NCBI GenBank assembly: GCA_037045645.1
Contig: JBAOIH010000001.1
Span: forward strand, 1,364,001 to 1,428,000
From: Nocardioides sp.
GTDB taxonomy: Bacteria > Actinomycetota > Actinomycetes > Propionibacteriales > Nocardioidaceae
DNA: 64,000 nucleotides
Direction of reading: 5' to 3'
Part shown: positions 58,591-64,000 of the stretch, one piece after another
How the letters are laid out: each line of letters begins with the position of its first letter
How positions within the stretch are numbered: the stretch's first letter is position 1
The notes under the pieces: generated by a model
The model's database searches: none
What the model was told of the DNA's origin: nothing
The model's input: the letters and a program-made list of their open reading frames with translations, nothing else
Translations under genes and position numbers: made by a program

Positions 58591-60012
58591 ATGACACGCG
58601 AGACCAAGGCTGGGGCTTCTGCGCGCCCCGAGATGGCGACATCGCGCGTGCGGCTGTGTGCCATCGCGCGGGACGAGGGCGCATATCTTGCCGACTGGAT
58701 CTTCCACCATCTCTATTTCGGCTTTGACTCCATAGAAATCTGGGTCAACGGGACATCTGACACCTCGATCGAGATCCTGACGCGCACTCAGCGACACCAT
58801 CCGGAAGTGCGATACGAGGTCGTCGACGAGCTGCTCGCCCAGTGCGTCAGCGAAGGCAGGGTGTTCCAGCACGAGGCGTACGAGCGCATGGCACGTCGGG
58901 CTCGTCACGACGGATTCAGCCATGCGGCATTTCTCGATCTGGATGAGTGGTGGCTTGCGCGCGATTTTCGTACGCCGATCCAAGACTTCCTCGGACGAAG
59001 CGGGCGGCGTCCGAGCGTCGTGTCTTTTCCATGGCTGATGGATGTTCCGGATCGAAATCGCGAGCCGTTTCGGCACGCGGTCCTCGACGCCGGGGCATTT
59101 CAGCTTGATTCGCACGTCAAGTCTGTGATGAGCCTTGACGACCGACTAGGCGCGATCTCCGTGCACACCGCCCGCGCGCGTGGCGGGCGCCGACTGATCC
59201 GCGAGCGCTTCCCTCGGGAGGATGGAGCGCGGCAACTCGGCTGGAGCGTCGTGTCGAGTGCCTGGCTGGCGAGCAACAGTGCAGCCGTGCCCGAGGCCTT
59301 CGTGCTGCATGCCGCCCATCGCTCGCAAGAAGAGTATGTCTCCGGTCTGGCCAAGGGGCTGCGGCAAACCGGACGTGACATCTCCTTCAAGAACACCAGG
59401 GGCGGGTTTTCACCGAGCGTGCAGCCTCGGTTGACGTGGGAAGTCGACGCTAGGGATTCGGCGCGCTATCGCGAGAGGCTGGACGAGTTTCGCCGGAATG
59501 CTGACGTGAACGAACTGACGACCGCGGCCGAGTTGCAAAGCACGAGGCGATACGAAGCCGCCATGCATCGATTGCGCACCGAGCCCGACTTCCTTCGCGC
59601 TCACGTCGAAGCGTTGCACGGAATCTGCGACGAGGGACTCGATCGTGCGTTTCCTGGCTGGGATGTCGCACTCAACAGTTGGGTGGATAGCGCAGCCATC
59701 GTGGGAGATCGTCTCGAAGTCACCGGCTGGGCGTTTCGGGACGATCGCCAAGGTGGCATCGAGTTCGCGATCGAGGCTGGACCGATCGAGACTGGACAGG
59801 GCGTCGCGCTGGCGCCGCTCTCGTGCGTTTCACAGAGTCGACCCGAGGTCGGAAACCTGTTCAAGGGTGCCCCTGATGAGTGTGGCTTCCGACTGGAATT
59901 CCCAGCACTCGCAGCCCCGCTCGTCCTGCTGATGAGGCTGGAAGGACGAACGCACTGGCGGCGCACGCCGCTCTCGCCTCTTCTTTCCGGCGAAGGCGGA
60001 GAATCGCTGTGA
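58591..60012 (+). CDS. Glycosyltransferase, GT2/GT92-like
   Basis: The 473-residue protein begins with LCAIARDEGAYLADWIFHHL and YFGFDSIEIWVNGTSD, the start of glycan-transferring GT92/DUF23-like domains, and has a D-x-D-like metal motif in AFLDLDEWWLA. VHTARARGG and EAFVLHAAHRSQEEYVSGLA follow. A separate C-terminal domain from about residue 365 (NSWVDSAAIVGDRLEVTGWA) looks like a beta-sandwich. The donor and acceptor are unknown. Its GC content is slightly lower and rarer codons are more frequent than in its neighbours, hinting at transfer. No polysaccharide cluster surrounds it. Confidence 0.7.
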   Translation: MTRETKAGASARPEMATSRVRLCAIARDEGAYLADWIFHHLYFGFDSIEIWVNGTSDTSIEILTRTQRHHPEVRYEVVDELLAQCVSEGRVFQHEAYERMARRARHDGFSHAAFLDLDEWWLARDFRTPIQDFLGRSGRRPSVVSFPWLMDVPDRNREPFRHAVLDAGAFQLDSHVKSVMSLDDRLGAISVHTARARGGRRLIRERFPREDGARQLGWSVVSSAWLASNSAAVPEAFVLHAAHRSQEEYVSGLAKGLRQTGRDISFKNTRGGFSPSVQPRLTWEVDARDSARYRERLDEFRRNADVNELTTAAELQSTRRYEAAMHRLRTEPDFLRAHVEALHGICDEGLDRAFPGWDVALNSWVDSAAIVGDRLEVTGWAFRDDRQGGIEFAIEAGPIETGQGVALAPLSCVSQSRPEVGNLFKGAPDECGFRLEFPALAAPLVLLMRLEGRTHWRRTPLSPLLSGEGGESL

Positions 60013-60044
60013 GGTGGTGCGGTCCGCGCCCGTAGGCTGGTCGA

Positions 60045-61997
60045 GTGCCCGTCAGCTATCGCCCCGAGCCGGGGGAGATCCCCACTCAGCCCGGGGTCTA
60101 CCGGTTCCGCGACCGGCACGGGCGGGTGATCTACGTCGGCAAGGCCAAGAACCTGCGCGCCCGGCTGTCGTCGTACTTCCAAGACGTCGCCCACCTGCAC
60201 CCACGCACCGCGACGATGGTCGCTACGGGCGCCTCGGTCGAGTGGACGGTCGTGAAGACCGAGGTCGAGGCGCTGCAACTCGAATACTCCTGGATCAAGG
60301 AGTTCGACCCGCGCTTCAACGTCAAATACCGCGACGACAAGTCCTATCCGTGGCTCGCGGTGACGGTGGGCGAGGAGTTTCCGCGGGTGATGGTCGGGCG
60401 CGGTGCCAAGAAGCGTGGCACCCGCTACTTCGGCCCCTATAGCCACGCCTGGGCGATCCGGGAGACCGTCGACCTGCTGTTGCGCGTCTTCCCGATGCGC
60501 TCGTGCAGCAACGGGGTCTTCAAGCGCCACGGCCAGATGGGGCGGCCGTGCCTGTTGGGCTACATCGACAAGTGCTCGGCACCCTGCGTGGGGGAGATCA
60601 GCGCGGACGACCACCGCGAGATCGTCGAGGACTTCTGCGACTTCGTCGCCGGCCGGACCGGAGCGTTCACCAGGCGGTTGGAGCAGGAGATGTACGCCGC
60701 GTCGGAGGCGCTGGACTTCGAGAAGGCCGCGCGGCTGCGCGATGACCTGGGGGCGCTCAACAAAGCGCTGGAGAAGCAGGCCGTCGTACTCGCCGACGGC
60801 ACCGACGCCGACGTGATCGCCCTCGCCGAGGATCCCCTCGAAGTCGCGGTGCAGATCTTCCACGTCCGTGGTGGCCGGATCCGCGGCCAGCGCGGGTGGG
60901 TCGCGGATCGGGCGGACGATTCCGACACCGGCGGGCTGGTCGACAACTTCCTGCTCCAGCTCTACAGCGCCGAGCCCGACGCGATCCCGCGCGAGGTGCT
61001 CGTGCCGGCACTGCCGCCCGACCATGCAACGTTCGAGCAGTTGCTCAGTGATCTGCGCGGCTCCAAGGTGCAGATCCGGGTGCCCCGGCGCGGGGACAAG
61101 CTGTCGTTGCAGGAGACCGTGGCGCGCAACGCGGCGCAGGCGCTGGCCATGCACAAGACCAAACGGGCCTCGGACCTGACGACGCGCAACCGGGCGCTGG
61201 AGGAGATCGCGCAGGCACTGGAGTTGCCGGAGGCGCCGCTGCGCATCGAGTGCTACGACGTCTCCAACCTGCAAGGCACCGAGGTCGTGGCGTCGATGGT
61301 CGTGTTCGAGGACGGCTTGGCACGCAAGAGCGAATACCGCCGCTTCGTGATCAGAGGTGTCGACGGGCAGAACGACGTCGCCTCGATGCACGAGGTGATC
61401 ACGCGCCGATTCCGCCGCCTTCTCGACGAGTCCGACTCGCGCACGGTCACCACCGAGGAAGGCCCGATGCTGGTTGACCCCGAGACCGGTCGACCGCGCA
61501 AGTTCGCGTACGTCCCGGCCTTGGTAGTCGTCGACGGTGGCCCGCCCCAGGTGGCGGCAGCCAGCGACGCCCTGGCGGGGCTGGGCCTGACCCAGATCCC
61601 GGTGTGTGGCCTGGCCAAGCGGCTGGAGGAGGTCTGGTTGCCCGACGACGAAGATCCCGTCATCTTGCCGCGCACCAGCGAAGGCCTCTACCTGCTCCAG
61701 CGGATCCGTGACGAGGCGCACCGGTTCGCCATCACCCACCACCGCAATCGGCGCTCCAAGTCGATGGTCGAGAGCATGCTCGATGAGGTGTCCGGCCTTG
61801 GCGAGATCCGACGCAAGACGCTGCTCAAGCACTTCGGCTCGCTGAAGAAGTTGCGCGTCGCGACCGTCGAGGAGATCGCACAGGTGCCCGGGATCGGACT
61901 GCGTACGGCCGCTGCCATCAAGCATGCCGTCGACGCGCGAGCAGACATTGGCAAGATGAGCGTCAACACCGCTACGGGTGAGATCGAGGAAGGCTGA
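60045..61997 (+). CDS. uvrC: Excinuclease ABC subunit C
   Basis: UvrC makes both incisions in nucleotide excision repair. The 650-residue protein has the GIY-YIG domain (PGVYRFRDRHGRVIYVGKAK), a UvrB-binding helix hairpin at about 200-240 (LEQEMYAASEALDFEKAARL), the RNase H-like endonuclease core (RIECYDVSNLQGTEVVASMV) and a C-terminal helix-hairpin-helix pair (VPGIGLRTAAAIKHAV). The GTG start is 6 bases after TAGGCT, so a leaderless mRNA is likely. rapZ follows after 3 bases. A 1135-codon open frame on the opposite strand is a shadow. Confidence 0.97.
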   Translation: MPVSYRPEPGEIPTQPGVYRFRDRHGRVIYVGKAKNLRARLSSYFQDVAHLHPRTATMVATGASVEWTVVKTEVEALQLEYSWIKEFDPRFNVKYRDDKSYPWLAVTVGEEFPRVMVGRGAKKRGTRYFGPYSHAWAIRETVDLLLRVFPMRSCSNGVFKRHGQMGRPCLLGYIDKCSAPCVGEISADDHREIVEDFCDFVAGRTGAFTRRLEQEMYAASEALDFEKAARLRDDLGALNKALEKQAVVLADGTDADVIALAEDPLEVAVQIFHVRGGRIRGQRGWVADRADDSDTGGLVDNFLLQLYSAEPDAIPREVLVPALPPDHATFEQLLSDLRGSKVQIRVPRRGDKLSLQETVARNAAQALAMHKTKRASDLTTRNRALEEIAQALELPEAPLRIECYDVSNLQGTEVVASMVVFEDGLARKSEYRRFVIRGVDGQNDVASMHEVITRRFRRLLDESDSRTVTTEEGPMLVDPETGRPRKFAYVPALVVVDGGPPQVAAASDALAGLGLTQIPVCGLAKRLEEVWLPDDEDPVILPRTSEGLYLLQRIRDEAHRFAITHHRNRRSKSMVESMLDEVSGLGEIRRKTLLKHFGSLKKLRVATVEEIAQVPGIGLRTAAAIKHAVDARADIGKMSVNTATGEIEEG

Positions 61998-62000
61998 GCC

Positions 62001-62882
62001 GTGAGTCAACGCAACCCTGGGGCGACCGGAGGCGAACTCGTCGTCGTGACGGGCATGACCGGCGCCGGACGCAGCACCGCGGCCAAGGAATTGGAGGATC
62101 TGGGCTACTTCGTGGTCGACAACATCCCGCCGTCCTTGGTGCGTGACGTGGTGCGTCTGGTCGACGAGAGCCGCGGCGTCGAACAGCCCATCGGCGTGGT
62201 GGTGGACGTACGCTCCGGCAACTTCTTCGACCGACTCCAGGCCATCATCGATCAGGGCCAGATGGGCCGTCGTACCTCCCTGCTCTTCCTCGAGGCGTCC
62301 GACGACGTGCTCGTCCGTCGTCAAGATGCCGCCCGTCGCCCGCATCCGTTGCAAGGCAGTGGGCGTCTGCTCGACGGCCTGTTGCGTGAGCGCAAGGTGT
62401 TGGAGGGACTGCGCGGCAACGCCGACCTGGTGATCGACACGACCAACCTCAACGTGCATCAGTTGAGCAAACGGATCGCCGAGGCCTTCGGGTCGCCGAA
62501 GTCGGTCAGCCTCAAGGTCAGCGTGATCAGCTTCGGCTTCAAGTACGGCATTCCGGTCGATGCGGACTACGTCGCCGACATGCGGTTCCTGCCCAACCCG
62601 TTCTGGGTTCCGGATCTGCGCCCGCAGAGCGGCAAGGACGCCCCCGTCGCGGACTATGTGATGAGCCAGCCAGGTGCCGCCGAATTCCTCGAGGGCTACC
62701 TGCCCGTGCTGGAGACGGTCGCCGACGGCTTCTTGCGCGAAGGCAAACGATTCATGCAGGTCGCGATCGGGTGCACCGGCGGCAAGCACCGCAGCGTGGC
62801 CATGACCGAGGCCATCGTGGCGCGGCTCAAGGACCGCGGGTACGACACCCGGGCCGCGCACCGCGACCTCGGACGGGAGTGA
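62001..62882 (+). CDS. rapZ: RapZ-type nucleotide-binding protein
   Basis: The 293-residue protein has an N-terminal P-loop in VVTGMTGAGRSTAAKELEDL, with Arg in place of the usual Lys as in many actinobacterial homologues. The C-terminal domain has GFKYGIPVDADYVADMRFLP and GCTGGKHRSVAMTEAI. In E. coli RapZ controls GlmS through a small RNA; in actinobacteria the role is unclear, but the gene is fixed between uvrC and yvcK. The GTG start is supported by the GAGGAAGGC just upstream inside uvrC. Confidence 0.92.
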   Translation: MSQRNPGATGGELVVVTGMTGAGRSTAAKELEDLGYFVVDNIPPSLVRDVVRLVDESRGVEQPIGVVVDVRSGNFFDRLQAIIDQGQMGRRTSLLFLEASDDVLVRRQDAARRPHPLQGSGRLLDGLLRERKVLEGLRGNADLVIDTTNLNVHQLSKRIAEAFGSPKSVSLKVSVISFGFKYGIPVDADYVADMRFLPNPFWVPDLRPQSGKDAPVADYVMSQPGAAEFLEGYLPVLETVADGFLREGKRFMQVAIGCTGGKHRSVAMTEAIVARLKDRGYDTRAAHRDLGRE

Positions 62883-62883
62883 G

Positions 62884-63831
62884 GTGGATCGCCGAGCGGT
62901 CGCCCTAGGGGGTGGCCACGGCCTGGCGGCGACGCTCACCGCTCTGCGAGCCCTACGCGACGTCGGCGCTGTCGACGAGGTCACCGCCATCGTGACGGTC
63001 GCAGACAACGGCGGCTCGTCCGGTCGACTCCGCGGAGAGTTCGGGGTGCTGCCCCCGGGCGACCTGCGGATGGCGCTGGCCGCGCTCTGCGCAGATGACG
63101 AGTGGGGGCAGACCTGGGCCGAGGTGATCCAGCACCGCTTTGCCGGCGACGGGGACCTGCGCGGTCATGCACTGGGCAACCTGCTGATCGTGAGCCTGTG
63201 GGAGCTGATGGGCGACCACGTCCGTGCGCTTGACTGGGTCGGCAGGCTGTTGGGCAGTCAGGGGCGCGTCTTGCCGATGGCGATCACGCCGATGGACATC
63301 CGAGCGCGCGTACGCGGGGCGGATCCTGCTGCCCCCGACCAGGTCGTCGATGTACGCGGCCAGGTCGCGGTGGCCGGCACCGACGGACTGATCGAATCGG
63401 TGAGCCTTGAGCCCGCAGATCCTGCTGCGTGTCCTGAAGCCGTTCAGGCCGTGCTCGACGCGCAGTGGGTCTTCCTCGGGCCTGGTTCGTGGTTCACCTC
63501 GGTGATCCCGCACCTGATGGTGCCGCAGTTGCGCGAGGCGCTAGAACGTACGCAGGCCAAGTTGGTCGTCCTGCTCAACCTGGCCGAGCAGGCGGGCGAG
63601 ACGAGCGGGTTCGGGCCGGTCGACTATCTGTCCGCCTTGCGCGAGCATGCGCCCGGTCTTCAGGTCCACACCGTGCTGGCCAACATCGCGTCGGTGGCCG
63701 AGCCCGACGAGCTTGCGCGAGAAGCGGCGCGGATGGGGGCCTGCCTGGTGTTGGCCGACCTCGAGGTGCCCGGCGAGCCTCGCCACGACACGAGCAAACT
63801 CGCGCGGAGTTTCGGCGATCTCTGGGCCTGA
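62884..63831 (+). CDS. yvcK: YvcK/CofD-like protein (GlmR, CuvA)
   Basis: The 315-residue protein shows VALGGGHGLAATLTALRAL, ATIVTVADNGGSSGRLR-type loop (VTVADNGGSSGRLRGEFGVL), PPGDLRMALAALC and HALGNLLIVSLWELMGD, which bind nucleotide sugar in the YvcK family. YvcK affects cell-wall precursor supply and growth on gluconeogenic carbon sources. The GTG follows the rapZ stop by one base. It is the third gene of the uvrC-rapZ-yvcK-whiA block. Confidence 0.93.
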   Translation: MDRRAVALGGGHGLAATLTALRALRDVGAVDEVTAIVTVADNGGSSGRLRGEFGVLPPGDLRMALAALCADDEWGQTWAEVIQHRFAGDGDLRGHALGNLLIVSLWELMGDHVRALDWVGRLLGSQGRVLPMAITPMDIRARVRGADPAAPDQVVDVRGQVAVAGTDGLIESVSLEPADPAACPEAVQAVLDAQWVFLGPGSWFTSVIPHLMVPQLREALERTQAKLVVLLNLAEQAGETSGFGPVDYLSALREHAPGLQVHTVLANIASVAEPDELAREAARMGACLVLADLEVPGEPRHDTSKLARSFGDLWA

Positions 63832-63884
63832 TCCGGCACCGGGCTGCCACACGGGTCGTTGACGTGCATGGCAGGATTCCCGGC

Positions 63885-64000
63885 ATGGCGATGACGGCTC
63901 AGGTGAAGGCAGAACTGGCGGCCATCGAGGTCACGAAACCCTGCTGCCGCAAGGCAGAAGTCGCCACCATGTTGCGGTTCGCGGGTGGTCTGCACATCGT
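63885..64000 (+). CDS. whiA: WhiA sporulation/division regulator, 5' end only
   Basis: Only 38 complete codons are in the window. They read AMTAQVKAELAAIEVTKPCC and RKAEVATMLRFAGGLHI, the nearly invariant start of WhiA, a homing-endonuclease-derived transcription factor controlling cell division genes. The ATG is 53 bases after yvcK. The gene runs off the right edge and is not broken as far as seen. Confidence 0.9.
   Translation, partial: MAMTAQVKAELAAIEVTKPCCRKAEVATMLRFAGGLHI

Noticed and set aside
59601..63008. A 1135-codon open frame on the minus strand
   Set aside because: It is antisense to the clearly conserved uvrC, rapZ and part of the glycosyltransferase gene; its protein is Asp/His/Arg-rich shadow sequence.
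1..64000. tRNA, rRNA or riboswitch genes
   Set aside because: No cloverleaf, rRNA segment or known riboswitch core was recognised by eye; a covariance-model scan would be needed to exclude small RNAs.

Overview
The window is high-GC actinobacterial DNA. Frequent GTG starts, 4-base start/stop overlaps, the uvrC-rapZ-yvcK-whiA block, a KstR/KstR2 sterol regulon and abundant GTACG words point to a Nocardioides-like member of the Propionibacteriales. That placement is inferred from gene content and composition, not from a marker gene. Family and gene names below come from recognising motifs and protein sequences by memory; no database search was possible.

Most of the window (about 8.2-52.9 kb) is a sterol catabolic supercluster. 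Its left half is the KstR2 regulon for the last two steroid rings (HIP degradation). fadE33-fadE32-fadE31-fadD3 diverge from fadE30-ipdF-kstR2-fadA6. echA20-ipdA-ipdB-ipdC diverge from two SDR genes. A KstR2-type operator sits in each divergent gap. Its right half is the KstR-type side-chain and ring-opening set: a fadE and fadA5 diverging from cyp125; ltp3-ltp4-DUF35 diverging from an LLM oxidoreductase and a fadD; echA19 diverging from fadD19; fadD17 and fadE27-fadE26 diverging from kshA-kshB. Four divergent gaps carry KstR-type palindromes. The gene orders match the Mycobacterium tuberculosis regulons closely, but here the two halves lie side by side. Unrelated genes are interleaved: a Doc toxin module, an ECF sigma/anti-sigma/ABC operon, a DinB gene, map, LemA/DUF3137 and an amylosucrase. 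An hsaB-like flavin reductase opens the window.

At 1.3-5.9 kb lies a GNAT acyltransferase, a MenC/N-succinylamino-acid-racemase-like enzyme and a polar amino-acid ABC importer. At 53-64 kb lie a Tat-type secreted protein, an MBL hydrolase, uvrA with an SOS box, a Rieske protein, a glycosyltransferase, uvrC, rapZ, yvcK and the 5' end of whiA.

Three patterns stand out. First, a roughly 35-base palindromic element (GGTTGAGGAG...CTCGAAACC) has entered at least four sterol genes (fadD3, kstR2, a DUF35 gene, kshA) in frame, giving each a repeat-coded insert or tail. In fadD3 the array is 138 codons. Second, most genes facing a KstR or KstR2 box have a TANNNT-type -10 hexamer 6-7 bases before the start codon, which predicts leaderless mRNAs. 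Third, nine apparent single-base insertions split otherwise well-conserved genes (fadE31 twice, fadE30, ipdC three times, kshB, an amylosucrase and a YwiC-like gene). This is more likely sequence error than decay, and annotation should treat these genes as probably intact.
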